A stretch of DNA of 59,383 nucleotides from positions 1 to 59,383 of the IMG/VR virus record IMGVR_UViG_3300045950_000335. One strand, 5' to 3'. The position numbers and the translations under genes were made by a program. The notes below the pieces were generated by a model. The model saw nothing but the letters and a program-made list of their open reading frames with translations, did not search any database and was not told the origin of the DNA. Below, one piece after another: positions 1 through 7,987 of the stretch. The DNA comes from a virus. Position 1 is the first letter of the stretch, and every line of letters begins with the position of its first letter.

Positions 1-498
1 TGGCTGTTCCTCGCGCTGCTGGGCGTGCTCTTCACGGCGCTCGCCATGCTGCTCGCGCCCATCCTGCCGATGTTCGTCGGGTGGGACGGCTACCTGCCGC
101 GCTGGCTGGGGTGGTTCCAGACGCCGGACAACCCGGCCTGGGGCGACGCACAGTTCCACCGCGAGCAGATGGCCTGGACGCGGAGCGCCTACCTGCGCAC
201 GGTGTTCTGGCTATGGCGCAACCCCGCCTACGGCTTCGACTTCGCCGTGCTGGGCGCGCGCGTGCCGCAGGGCTTCCGCTACACCTGCCGCGGCGACGAG
301 CGCGTGAGCAACCTGCCGCTGCACGAAGGCCTGGTGATCCGCCGCATGGACCGCTACTGGCAGCTCTACTACGTCAAGGCCTGGACCCAGACCCGCTGCC
401 TGCGCATCAACCTCGGCTGGAAGTTGTGGGGAGACCTGCAACCCGGCCAGGTGCGCCCGCTGGTGATCTCGGCGAACCCGTGGATGCGGTGCGGCTGA
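1..498 (+). CDS. Phage membrane protein, DUF7338-like, 5' end outside window
   Basis: The frame is open from base 1, so the true start lies upstream. The visible part begins with a hydrophobic segment (about residues 1-25), followed by a soluble region rich in Trp, Tyr and Arg that ends in NPWMRCG. The same terminal NPWMRC motif and a shared LGWKL block occur in the 194-residue protein at 23036-23620 in the other prophage, so the two belong to one family. I recognise the family only as a small membrane-associated phage protein found near lysis and tail genes; its role is unknown. Here it precedes the tail sheath gene. Confidence 0.7.
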   Translation, partial: WLFLALLGVLFTALAMLLAPILPMFVGWDGYLPRWLGWFQTPDNPAWGDAQFHREQMAWTRSAYLRTVFWLWRNPAYGFDFAVLGARVPQGFRYTCRGDERVSNLPLHEGLVIRRMDRYWQLYYVKAWTQTRCLRINLGWKLWGDLQPGQVRPLVISANPWMRCG

Positions 499-527
499 CC
501 AATCCCGCGATTTGTAATCTCCGGTAA

Positions 528-588
528 GTTGTAATCGCGGCGAATACAACACGCCGCAACAGCCAGCGCAATGCGCTCAGGGCATTCT
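528..588 (+). promoter_or_regulatory. Candidate Ogr-type activator site and late promoter for the tail operon
   Basis: A perfect inverted repeat GTTGTA-N11-TACAAC lies at 528-550, about 80 bases before the sheath start. P2-type late promoters have a TTGT...ACAA dyad near -55 bound by the Ogr/Delta zinc-finger activator, and this prophage has such an activator at 10243-10518. The spacing here (TGT-N13-ACA) is one base longer than the N12 of P2. A weak -10 (CATTCT, 583-588) lies about 45 bases from the dyad centre. There is no good -35, as expected of an activator-dependent promoter. Confidence 0.5.
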
Positions 589-619
589 AGTCTCCGCCAC
601 AACCAACCGGAGAACAGAC

Positions 620-1801
620 ATGCCAGTCGATTACCACCACGGCGTTCGGGTCGTTGAGATCAACACCGGAACCCGACCCATCCGCACCATTTCCACCGCC
701 ATCATCGGCATGGTCGCCACCGCGTCCGACGCCGATGCCGCAGCCTTCCCGCTCGACACGCCCGTGCTGCTGACCTCGGTGCTCGCAGGCCTCGCCAAGG
801 CCGGCACGCTGGGCACGCTGTCCAAGTCGCTGCGCGCCATCGCCGACCAGACCAACGCGCTGGTCGTCGTGGTGCGCGTGGCTGACGGCGCAGGCGCGGA
901 CGCCGCCGCGATCGAGGCGGACCAGAACAGCAAGGTCATCGGCACCGTCACTGTGGACGGCCAGTACACCGGCATGCAGGCGCTGCTGGCGGCGCAGGCC
1001 AAGCTGGGGGTCAAGCCGCGCATCCTCGGCTGCCCCGGCCTCGATACCCTGCCCGTTGCCACCGCGCTGGTCACCATCGCGCAGAAGCTGCGCGGCTTCG
1101 CCTACATCTCCGCCGCCGACTCGGCCACCAAGGAAGCCGCCGTGCTCTACCGCGACAACTTCGCCGCACGCGAAGCCATGGTCATCTGGCCGGACTTCAT
1201 CGCCTTCGACACCGCGAACTACACCGCGCCGGCCGTCGCCCGCGCGCTGGGCCTGCGCGCCAAGGCGGACGAAGAGATCGGCTGGCACAAGACCCTCTCC
1301 AACATGCCGGTCAACGGCGTCACCGGCATCAGCAAGGACGTGTTCTTCGACCTGCAGGATCCAGCCACCGATGCCGGTTACCTGAATAGCAACGAAGTCA
1401 CCACGCTGATCCGCCACGAGGGCTTCCGCTTCTGGGGCTCGCGCACCTGCTCCATCGACCCGCTGTTCGCCTTCGAGAACTACACCCGCACCGCCCAGGT
1501 GCTGATGGACACCATCGCCGAGGCGCACTTCTGGGCCGTGGACCTGCCGCTGAACCCCTCGCTGGCGCGCGACATCATCGAGGGCATCAACGCCAAGTTT
1601 CGCGAGCTGAAGGCGCTGGGCTACATCATCGACGGCAGCGCCTGGTACGACCCGGACGCCAACAGCGCCGTCACCCTCAAGGACGGCAAGCTCTACATCG
1701 ACTACGACTACACGCCGGTGCCGCCGCTGGAGAACCTGATGTTCCGCCAGCGCATCACCGACCGCTACCTGGTCGACTTCGCCGCCGCCATCGGGGCTTG
1801 A
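620..1801 (+). CDS. Contractile tail sheath protein (P2 gpFI-like)
   Basis: This 393-residue protein matches the P2/Mu-type sheath in length and pattern. The N-terminal strand region with HGVRVVEI is the sheath arm; [17 protein letters not shown] and [16 protein letters not shown] lie in the conserved C-terminal half. Sheath subunits polymerise around the tail tube and contract to drive it through the cell envelope. A purine-rich site (CCGGAGAACAGAC) precedes the ATG. It is the first gene of the operon running sheath, tube, E/E', tape measure, U, D, which is P2 gene order. Confidence 0.92.
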   Translation: MPVDYHHGVRVVEINTGTRPIRTISTAIIGMVATASDADAAAFPLDTPVLLTSVLAGLAKAGTLGTLSKSLRAIADQTNALVVVVRVADGAGADAAAIEADQNSKVIGTVTVDGQYTGMQALLAAQAKLGVKPRILGCPGLDTLPVATALVTIAQKLRGFAYISAADSATKEAAVLYRDNFAAREAMVIWPDFIAFDTANYTAPAVARALGLRAKADEEIGWHKTLSNMPVNGVTGISKDVFFDLQDPATDAGYLNSNEVTTLIRHEGFRFWGSRTCSIDPLFAFENYTRTAQVLMDTIAEAHFWAVDLPLNPSLARDIIEGINAKFRELKALGYIIDGSAWYDPDANSAVTLKDGKLYIDYDYTPVPPLENLMFRQRITDRYLVDFAAAIGA

Positions 1802-1818
1802 TTGCGGATTAAATAACC

Positions 1819-1843
1819 GTTCGCCCTGAGCTTGTCGAAGGGC
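1819..1843. repeat. REP-like dispersed repeat, copy 1
   Basis: GTTCG-CC-CTGAGC-TTGTCGAAG lies between the sheath and tube genes, with a GCCCT/AGGGC dyad inside. This is the common proteobacterial element often mistranslated as ALSLSKG or LRQAQGE. A second copy is in the other prophage at 21311-21336. It is followed by a CTTTTCGAAAG palindrome that touches the tube gene ribosome binding site. Confidence 0.7.
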
Positions 1844-1861
1844 TTTTCGAAAGGAAAAATC

Positions 1862-2374
1862 ATGGCACTGCCAAGCGTCCTCAAGAACTTCAACCTCTTC
1901 AACGATGCCAAGAGCTACATGGGCGTCGCCGAGAGCCTCAAACTGCCCAAGCTGGCGCGCAAGTTCGAAGACTTCCGCGGCGGCGGCATGGACGGCTCCG
2001 TCTCCATCGACCTCGGCCAGGAGAAGCTGGAATCCGAATTCACCTGCGCCGGCCTCATGACGCAGGTGTTCGAGCAATACGGCACCACCAAGGCGGACGG
2101 CGTGATGCTGCGCTTCGCCGGCGCCTACCAGGCAGACGACACCGCCGCCGTGCAGGCCGTCGAGGTCGTCATGCGCGGACGCCATGCCGAGATCGACATG
2201 GGCGACGCCAAGGCTGGCGACAAGGGCAGCTTCACCATCAAGTCCAGCCTCACCTACTACAAGCTCACCGTGGACAACAAGGTGCTGATCGAGATCGACC
2301 TGCTGAACATGATCTTCATCGTGAACGGCAAGGACATGCTCGCCGAGCAGCGCAAGGCCATCGGCCTGGCGTAA
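1862..2374 (+). CDS. Major tail tube protein (P2 gpFII-like)
   Basis: The 170-residue product (MALPSVLKNFNLFND...) matches the phage major tail tube family that forms the inner tube of contractile tails. Start 1862 is chosen because AAAGGAAAAATC precedes it. An in-frame upstream start at 1832 would translate the dispersed repeat (MSKGFSKGKI) and is rejected. It follows the sheath gene directly, as FII follows FI in P2. Confidence 0.92.
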   Translation: MALPSVLKNFNLFNDAKSYMGVAESLKLPKLARKFEDFRGGGMDGSVSIDLGQEKLESEFTCAGLMTQVFEQYGTTKADGVMLRFAGAYQADDTAAVQAVEVVMRGRHAEIDMGDAKAGDKGSFTIKSSLTYYKLTVDNKVLIEIDLLNMIFIVNGKDMLAEQRKAIGLA

Positions 2375-2431
2375 CAGGATACACCCCGAGAAACAGCCCG
2401 GCGAAGCGGCGTATCTGGGAGGCAGAAAGCC

Positions 2432-2461
2432 AGGGCGCCCGCCGCATCGACAGGGCGCCCT
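2432..2461 (+). other. Hairpin between tube gene and gpE
   Basis: A perfect 9-bp stem, AGGGCGCCC/GGGCGCCCT, has a 12-base loop and is followed only by TTAACC. It may attenuate or stabilise the very abundant sheath/tube message relative to the downstream tail genes. There is no T-run, so a full intrinsic terminator is unlikely. Confidence 0.5.
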
Positions 2462-2482
2462 TAACCATTCAGGAGACTGCAC

Positions 2483-2770
2483 ATGAAAACCATCACCCTC
2501 GAACAACCCATCCAGCGCGGTAACGAAAAGATCGCCAGCCTCGAGCTGCGCAAGCCGAATTCCGGCGAGCTGCGCGGCGCCAACCTCACCGACCTGCTGC
2601 AGATGGACGTGACCGCCCTGCACCGCGTGCTGCCGCGCATCACCAGCCCGTCGCTCACCGAGCACGAAGTGGCTGCGATGGACCCCGCCGACCTGTTGCA
2701 ATGCGGAACAGCGGTGGCCGGTTTTTTGCTGCCGAAGGCCGCGCTGCAGGCGGCATCCCAGTCCGAGTAG
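2483..2770 (+). CDS. Tail assembly protein gpE
   Basis: The 95-residue product (MKTITLEQPIQRG...) matches the P2 gpE family of tail assembly chaperones. These keep the tape measure protein soluble while the tube polymerises on it. AGGAGACTGCAC precedes the ATG. Near its 3' end the frame reads GGT TTT TTG CTG, which contains the T TTT TTG slippery heptamer used to make the longer gpE+E' form. The gene sits between the tube and tape measure genes, the standard chaperone position. Confidence 0.88.
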   Translation: MKTITLEQPIQRGNEKIASLELRKPNSGELRGANLTDLLQMDVTALHRVLPRITSPSLTEHEVAAMDPADLLQCGTAVAGFLLPKAALQAASQSE

Positions 2771-2895
2771 AAGACGCCATGGCCGACATCGCCGTCATCT
2801 TCGGCTGGGCGCCGGCGGCGATGTACCCGATGAGCCTGCCCGAGCTGGTGGAATGGCGCGAGCAGGCGCGCAAACGTAGCGGAGCGGAAGAATGA
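2483..2895 (+). CDS. gpE+E' fusion made by -1 programmed frameshift
   Basis: Slipping back one base at T TTT TTG (2722-2728) moves ribosomes from the gpE frame into an open frame ending at 2895. The result is about 82 gpE residues plus 55 E' residues, 137 in total. The E' part carries the GpE signature (FGWAPAAMYPMSLPELVEWREQARKR). It has no separate credible start: the upstream in-frame ATG at 2701 lacks a ribosome binding site. P2 uses the identical heptamer in the same place, and the two-form ratio matters for tail length control. The E' stop overlaps the tape measure ATG (ATGA). Confidence 0.85.
2722..2728 (+). promoter_or_regulatory. Slippery heptamer T TTT TTG for -1 frameshift
   Basis: The heptamer is phased T_TTT_TTG in the gpE frame, the correct X_XXY_YYZ phase for tandem -1 slippage. 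The downstream GC-rich sequence could form a stimulatory stem, but none was modelled. Confidence 0.85.
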
Positions 2896-5171
2896 GCGTG
2901 GACAAACTCAAACTGGAAGTGCTTCTTGCCGCGATCGACAAGGTCACGCGGCCGCTCAAGGTCATCGAGAACGGCAGCAAGGAAACATCCGCCGCGCTGA
3001 AGGCAGCCAAGGACCAGCTCAGGGCGCTGAACGAACAGCAGAAGCGTGTGGACGGTTTCCGCGCCGCCGCGCGCGGCATCGCCATCCACAGGCAGGAGCT
3101 GGCCAAGGCGGAAGAGCGCGTCCGCAGCATCAAGCAGGCGATGGAGTCGGCGCAATACCCCACGAAGGCGATGCAGCAGGCCTTCAAGCAAGCCACCACC
3201 GAAGCCAACAACCTCAAAGGCAACATCACCCGCCTGACCGAGAAGCAGGAACGCTTGCGCCGCGAACTCTCCGCCTCCGGAGTCGACACCCACAAGCTCG
3301 CCGGCTACCAGCGCGACCTCAAGGCCCAGATGGCCTCAGCCACCGTCGAAGTGGACAAGCAGAGCGAGGCGCTGGCCGAACTGAACAAGCGCGCCAGCAC
3401 CCTGCGCGCGGCACGCTATGCCTACGACAAGGGGATGGAGCAGCGCGGCCGCCTCAAGGATGGCGGCATCGCCACCATCGCGGCGGGCATCGCCATCGGC
3501 GCGCCAGTCGCCAAGGCCGTGAAAGACTACGCCAGCTTCGAAGATGCGATGCTGGGTGTGGCGCGCCAGGTGGACGGCGCACGCGACGCCAACGGCAGGC
3601 TCACCCAGACCTACTACGACATGGGCGAATCCATCAAGGCCATGTCCGAGCGCATCCCGCTCGCCACCACCGAGATCGCAGCCATCGTCGAGGCCGGCGC
3701 GCGCATGGGCATCAAGGGCAAGGAGAATCTGCTCGCCTACGCCGAGACCACCGCCATCATGGCCAGCGCCTTCGACCTGCCCGTCGACCAGGTCGGCGAG
3801 GACGTCGCCAAGATCGCCGCGCTGTACAAGGTACCCATCAAGAGCATCGGAGATCTGGGCGACGTCATCAACTACCTGGACGACGCCACACTGGCCAAGG
3901 GCGGCGACATCATCGACGTGATGAAGCGCATCGCCGGCACCGCAGACACCGTGGGCATGAAGTACAAGGAGGCCGCGGCGCTGGCCAGCACCTTCCTCAG
4001 CCTGGGCGCGAATGCCGAGGTGGCCGGATCCGCCTCGAACGCGATCATGACCAACCTCTCGATCGCGACGATGCAGCCGGAGAAATTCCAGGGCGGTCTC
4101 GCCATGCTCAGGATGACAGCCAAGGAGATCCAGCAGGGCATGGCCACCGATGCCACCGGCACCATTCTCAAGGTGCTGGACGCCATCAAGGCCCTGCCGA
4201 AGGAGAAGCAGCTCGAGGCCACCACCCGTCTGTTCGGCAAGGAATTCGGCGACGATGCCTCCAAGCTCGCAGCCAATATCGGCGAATACCGCAAGCAGCT
4301 CGAGCTGGTGAACGATGCGCAGGCCAAAGGCTCGATGTCGCGCGAAGCCGAGGCACGCAACCAGGCGCTGTCCGCACAGTACGAGATGTCGAAGAGCGCG
4401 GTATTCAACCTAACCTCAGCTCTTGGCGAGAAGCTGAAACCGGCGCTGGTGGATATCATGGGGAGCGTGCGGGATGTGCTGCGCGGATTGCGCGACTGGA
4501 TGACCGCCCACCCGAACCTGACCTCTGCGCTGGTAAAAGGCGCGGCAGTCATTTCCCTGATCGTGATCGGCATCGGTGCACTGCTGATCGCGATTGCTGG
4601 CGTGCTCGGCCCCATGCTGGCGCTCAGGTACGGCATGGCGCTGATCGGGATCAAGGGCTTCGGCCTGGTCGGTGTGGTCAGGAACATCGGCAGCGCCTTC
4701 CTGTGGCTGGGCCGCGCGCTGCTGATGAATCCGCTCGGGCTGGCGATCACCGCGCTGGCCGGTGCGGCCTACCTGATCTACAAGAATTGGGAGCCGATCA
4801 AGGAGTTCTTCAGCAACCTGTGGGACGGCATCACAGAGCGATTCCACGCCGTGGTGGAGTGGTTCAAGGACAGGCTCTCCTTCCTCAAGCCCATCCTGAG
4901 CCTGCTGTTCTCGCCGGCGAAGCTGGCTGCGGCCGGATTCAGCGCGGCCATGGCAGCGACGCCGGCTCAGGCCGTCAAGATCGACAATCGCCCGCCGATC
5001 ACCAGCCAGGCTGCGCGCACCGCACAGGCTTCAGGTCCGACCACGATCCACGTCCACCCGGCCCCAGGAATGAACGAACAGCAGCTCGCCGACCTGGTCG
5101 CGCGCAAGATGGACGAACGCGACCGCCAGCGCGCCGCAGCCGCCCGCAGCAGCCTCAGAGACAGGGAGTAA
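2892..5171 (+). CDS. Tail tape measure protein (P2 gpT-like)
   Basis: A 759-residue protein. Residues 1-180 are charged coiled coil (KSKxLxxLNEQQKR type), then comes a TP901/P2 PhageMin-type core (about residues 215-480, FEDAMLGVARQVDGARD). Two hydrophobic segments follow at about 545-580 and 600-640, then a Trp-rich patch and a Pro-rich, charged C-terminus. The tape measure fixes tail length and is thought to help DNA cross the inner membrane. It overlaps gpE' by ATGA and is followed three bases later by gpU. Confidence 0.9.
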   Translation: MSVDKLKLEVLLAAIDKVTRPLKVIENGSKETSAALKAAKDQLRALNEQQKRVDGFRAAARGIAIHRQELAKAEERVRSIKQAMESAQYPTKAMQQAFKQATTEANNLKGNITRLTEKQERLRRELSASGVDTHKLAGYQRDLKAQMASATVEVDKQSEALAELNKRASTLRAARYAYDKGMEQRGRLKDGGIATIAAGIAIGAPVAKAVKDYASFEDAMLGVARQVDGARDANGRLTQTYYDMGESIKAMSERIPLATTEIAAIVEAGARMGIKGKENLLAYAETTAIMASAFDLPVDQVGEDVAKIAALYKVPIKSIGDLGDVINYLDDATLAKGGDIIDVMKRIAGTADTVGMKYKEAAALASTFLSLGANAEVAGSASNAIMTNLSIATMQPEKFQGGLAMLRMTAKEIQQGMATDATGTILKVLDAIKALPKEKQLEATTRLFGKEFGDDASKLAANIGEYRKQLELVNDAQAKGSMSREAEARNQALSAQYEMSKSAVFNLTSALGEKLKPALVDIMGSVRDVLRGLRDWMTAHPNLTSALVKGAAVISLIVIGIGALLIAIAGVLGPMLALRYGMALIGIKGFGLVGVVRNIGSAFLWLGRALLMNPLGLAITALAGAAYLIYKNWEPIKEFFSNLWDGITERFHAVVEWFKDRLSFLKPILSLLFSPAKLAAAGFSAAMAATPAQAVKIDNRPPITSQAARTAQASGPTTIHVHPAPGMNEQQLADLVARKMDERDRQRAAAARSSLRDRE

Positions 5172-5174
5172 GCC

Positions 5175-5618
5175 ATGATCCATCAATCCGTCATGATGGC
5201 GCTCGGGCTGTTCGTATTCGGCCTCGACACCGTGCCCTACCAGCAGCTCCAGCGCCAGACGAGCTGGCGGCATCCTTCCAGCTCGCGCGTCGGCCTGCGC
5301 CCTGCCAGCCAGTTCGCAGGTCCCGGCGACGACACCGTCACCCTGAGCGGCACGCTCTACCCCGAGCTGACGGGCGGCAGGGTATCGATGGCCATGCTGC
5401 GCTACATGGGCGAGACCGGCAAGGCGTGGCCGCTGCTCGAGGGCACCGGCTACTTCTACGGCGTCTACGTGATCGAGGATCTGTCCGAGACCGGCAGCGT
5501 GTTCTTCGCCGACGGCGCGGCGCGCAAGATCGACTTCAGCCTCAAGCTCAAGCGCGTCGATGACGACGTGCCCGACATCATCGGCATCGCCACCGGCGAG
5601 CTGATGTCCCTGCTATGA
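5175..5618 (+). CDS. Tail protein gpU
   Basis: The 147-residue product fits the P2 gpU family. It has the N-terminal MMALGLFVFGLDTVPYQQLQ block, a central DDTVTLSGTLYPEL strand region and an FYGVYVIEDLSETGSVF segment. gpU is a LysM-like baseplate/tail-end component that acts with gpD. GGGAGTAAGCC precedes the ATG. Its last codons overlap the gpD start. Confidence 0.9.
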   Translation: MIHQSVMMALGLFVFGLDTVPYQQLQRQTSWRHPSSSRVGLRPASQFAGPGDDTVTLSGTLYPELTGGRVSMAMLRYMGETGKAWPLLEGTGYFYGVYVIEDLSETGSVFFADGAARKIDFSLKLKRVDDDVPDIIGIATGELMSLL

Positions 5619-6943
5619 ACTTCGGCGAGTCCTACAAGCGCCCGGTCTTCCGCGTCGAGGTGGACGGCAAGGATGTCACCAGCACCGTGCGCGGCCGTCT
5701 GATCAGCCTCACCCTCACCGACAACCGCGGCTTCGAGGCGGACCAGCTTGACCTGGTGCTGGACGACAGCGACGGCAAGCTCGATCTGCCGCCGCGCGGC
5801 GCTGAAGTGCGCGTCGCCTTCGGCTGGGCAGACACCGGCCTGGTGGACAAAGGCAGCTACACCGTGGACGAAGTCAGCCACAGCGGCGCGCCGGACACGA
5901 TGACCATCCGCGCCCGCAGCGCGGACCTGCGCAGCGGCCTCACCACCCAGCGCGAGCGCTCGTGGCACAACATCACCCTGGGCGACCTGGTGCGCGAGAT
6001 CGCGGACGAGAACGGGCTGATCCCGTCCGTGGTCGGCGTGCTGGCCGCACAGATCATCGACCACATCGACCAGACCAACGAATCCGCCGCCAACCTGCTC
6101 TCCCGTCTGGCCGGCCAGTTCGACGCCATCGCCACGGTCAAGGGCGGCAAGCTGCTGTTCATCCACGCGGCCGCAGGCACCAGCGCCAGCGGCAAGCCGC
6201 TACCTGCCATCACCATCACCCGCCAGTCAGGCGACTCGCATCAATTCAACATCGCCGACCGCGACACCTACACCCACGTCAAGTCAACCTGGTATGACAA
6301 GTCGGCAGGGACCAAGGGCGAGGTGATCTGGGGCAAGACCGAGGACGACGCCGAGAACAACCGCACCGCCCGGATGGCCGCCGCGCAGAACGGCAAATAC
6401 AAGGCGCTGGGCAAGATCAGCAAGAGCCGCGACGCGGCCAAGCGGCTGGCGAAAAAGACCTGGAAGGGCATGTCCAAGGCGATGCGCGCCGGCTACGTCG
6501 GTGTCGAGGCCCCCTACCACGACCGCAACCTCAACGTGAGCGGCAAGGTGGCCTACGGCGAGGCGGACGAGCTGAAAGCACGCCAGCGTGCCGACGCGCT
6601 GGCAAAGAAGGATGCGGCCAGGACCGGCGCGCCCGCAGTGGCGATCGAGAGCGGCGCGGACAACATCAAGACCCTGCGCCACGTCTACGCCAGCCCCGAG
6701 ACCGCCCGGAACGCCGCCCACACCGAGTGGCGCAAGCTGCAGCGCGGCATGGCCGAATTCAGCATCACCCTAGCGCATGGCCGCCCGGACCTGACCCCCG
6801 AGCAGCCCGCCGCCGTGCAAGGCTTCAAGCCCGCCATCGACAGCACCGACTGGATGATCGTCAAGGTCACCCACAACCTCAACGACAACGGCCTCACCAC
6901 CGCGCTCGCGCTGGAGATCAGGGCGACGGAAATCCCCGGCTGA
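5615..6943 (+). CDS. Tail hub / late control protein gpD
   Basis: A 442-residue gpD-like hub subunit (RPVFRVEVDGKDVTSTV; SYTVDEVSHSGAPDTMTIRARSAD), which links baseplate and tube like T4 gp27. P2 gpD is about 387 residues. The extra length is a Lys/Arg/Ala-rich stretch around residues 245-350 (KISKSRDAAKRLAKKTWKG and neighbours) interrupting the C-terminal part, probably a surface insertion. It is the last tail gene of the operon. Its 3' end is followed at once by unrelated HicAB genes, so the tail module ends here. Confidence 0.88.
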   Translation: MNFGESYKRPVFRVEVDGKDVTSTVRGRLISLTLTDNRGFEADQLDLVLDDSDGKLDLPPRGAEVRVAFGWADTGLVDKGSYTVDEVSHSGAPDTMTIRARSADLRSGLTTQRERSWHNITLGDLVREIADENGLIPSVVGVLAAQIIDHIDQTNESAANLLSRLAGQFDAIATVKGGKLLFIHAAAGTSASGKPLPAITITRQSGDSHQFNIADRDTYTHVKSTWYDKSAGTKGEVIWGKTEDDAENNRTARMAAAQNGKYKALGKISKSRDAAKRLAKKTWKGMSKAMRAGYVGVEAPYHDRNLNVSGKVAYGEADELKARQRADALAKKDAARTGAPAVAIESGADNIKTLRHVYASPETARNAAHTEWRKLQRGMAEFSITLAHGRPDLTPEQPAAVQGFKPAIDSTDWMIVKVTHNLNDNGLTTALALEIRATEIPG

Positions 6944-6965
6944 TCGCGGCCCCTCCAAAATACTT

Positions 6966-7016
6966 AACATTTATGTTGCTTTTCCGCTTGACGGATGCAA
7001 CAGACATGTTTAGTAT
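6966..7016 (+). promoter_or_regulatory. hicAB promoter with palindromic operator
   Basis: TTGACG (6988-6993), exactly 17 bases, then TAGTAT (7011-7016). The expected transcription start falls at or one base from the hicA ATG at 7024, so the mRNA may be leaderless; no Shine-Dalgarno is visible before 7024. A palindrome AACAT-TT-ATGTT (6966-6977) just upstream of the -35 is a candidate HicB operator. Confidence 0.6.
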
Positions 7017-7023
7017 TTCCTCC

Positions 7024-7203
7024 ATGAATTCCAAGCAAATGAAAAAGTGGCTAGAGCAACAGGGCGCGACCTTCGCGCAAGGCAAAGGCTCGCACCTCAA
7101 GGTGTTCCTGAATGGCAAGCAGTCGGCACTGCCCATGCACGGCACAGCAGAACTGGGCAAGGGATTGGAAGCCGCGATTAAACGACAGCTTGGCTTGAAG
7201 TAA
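7024..7203 (+). CDS. hicA: HicA-family mRNA interferase toxin
   Basis: The 59-residue product has the HicA double-stranded-RNA-binding-like fold pattern. The conserved GSH motif (QGKGSHLKVF) supplies the catalytic histidine, and the C-terminal helix is LGKGLEAAIKRQLGL. HicA cleaves mRNA when not bound by HicB. An upstream in-frame ATG at 7006 would add six residues but sits upstream of the -10 box. The partner hicB starts eight bases downstream. It lies between tail genes and the lysogeny region, a common position for cargo genes. Confidence 0.88.
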   Translation: MNSKQMKKWLEQQGATFAQGKGSHLKVFLNGKQSALPMHGTAELGKGLEAAIKRQLGLK

Positions 7204-7211
7204 AGGAGAAA

Positions 7212-7631
7212 ATGATGTTTGACTACCCTGTGAATTTGACCCCGGACGACGGCACCGTATTGGTCACCTTTCCGGATGTTCCCGAAGCGATCACCTTTGG
7301 GATGGATGAAGACGAGGCGCTGTTGCAAGCGGTAGATGCGCTGGAAACCGCGCTTTCGTTTTACGTCGATGCGCGCAAGCCGCTGCCATCTGCCCGCAAG
7401 GCCAAGCGCGGGCAAAAGACCGTGCGCCCATCGGCGCTGGAGTGCGCCAAACTCGGTGTGTATCAGGCAATGACCGAGCAAGGCATCAAAAAAGCAGAAC
7501 TCGCCCGCCGCCTGGGATGGCACATGCCGCAAGTAGATAGGTTGTTCGACCTGCGCCATGCCTCACGCCTCGATCAGATCGAGGCCGCAGCCGCCGCGCT
7601 GGGTAGGCATATCGAGGTGCGTGTAGCATAA
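7212..7631 (+). CDS. hicB: HicB-family antitoxin
   Basis: A 139-residue antitoxin. The N-terminal partial RNase H-like HicB domain (residues 1-55: DGTVLVTFPDVPEAITFG and a DEDEALLQAVDALE helix) neutralises HicA. A Cro-like helix-turn-helix follows (residues about 75-130, IKKAELARRLGWHMPQVDRLFDLRH) for autorepression. AAAGGAGAAA precedes tandem ATG codons at 7212 and 7215; either could be used. It forms a two-gene operon with hicA. Confidence 0.9.
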   Translation: MMFDYPVNLTPDDGTVLVTFPDVPEAITFGMDEDEALLQAVDALETALSFYVDARKPLPSARKAKRGQKTVRPSALECAKLGVYQAMTEQGIKKAELARRLGWHMPQVDRLFDLRHASRLDQIEAAAAALGRHIEVRVA

Positions 7632-7642
7632 GGAGACCGGCC

Positions 7643-7981
7643 ATGATCCACTTCCTGCTCTGCATCGCCATCGTCTGGCTGACCTACAAGACGGTCACGC
7701 GCGGGCAGCCGAACGATGGGACGGTGGCTGCCATAGGAACGATGGTCGGACTGCTGTTCGGGGTGATCTCCGGCTTCTCGTTCATCGCCGGAGGCTGGTG
7801 GAGCGCGATCGGATACGGATTCTTCGCCTTCACCCTCGCGGGCTGGATCAACGCACGCAAGACGCTGCCGGAAGACATCGACCAGACGCTGGCCGAGTAC
7901 GAGGCTATGAAGCCGGAACTGGACGCGCTGCAGGAAGAGACGCGCACGATGCTTAAACCGAACCGGTTGCCGCTGCCCTGA
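7643..7981 (+). CDS. Small membrane protein of unknown function
   Basis: A 112-residue protein with an N-terminal membrane helix (IHFLLCIAIVWLTY), two more hydrophobic segments (IGTMVGLLFGVISGFSFIAGG; AIGYGFFAFTLAGW) and a cytoplasmic acidic coiled tail (EYEAMKPELDALQEE). It is preceded by AAGGAGACCGGCC. It could be cargo of the prophage, such as an exclusion protein, but no family is recognised. It converges on the BRCT gene on the other strand. Confidence 0.6.
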   Translation: MIHFLLCIAIVWLTYKTVTRGQPNDGTVAAIGTMVGLLFGVISGFSFIAGGWWSAIGYGFFAFTLAGWINARKTLPEDIDQTLAEYEAMKPELDALQEETRTMLKPNRLPLP

Positions 7982-7987
7982 CCAGCA

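Noticed and set aside
587-2701. 704-codon minus-strand frame opposite the tail genes
   Set aside because: A shadow of the high-GC sheath, tube and gpE genes; Val/Gly/Asp-biased composition and no start signal.
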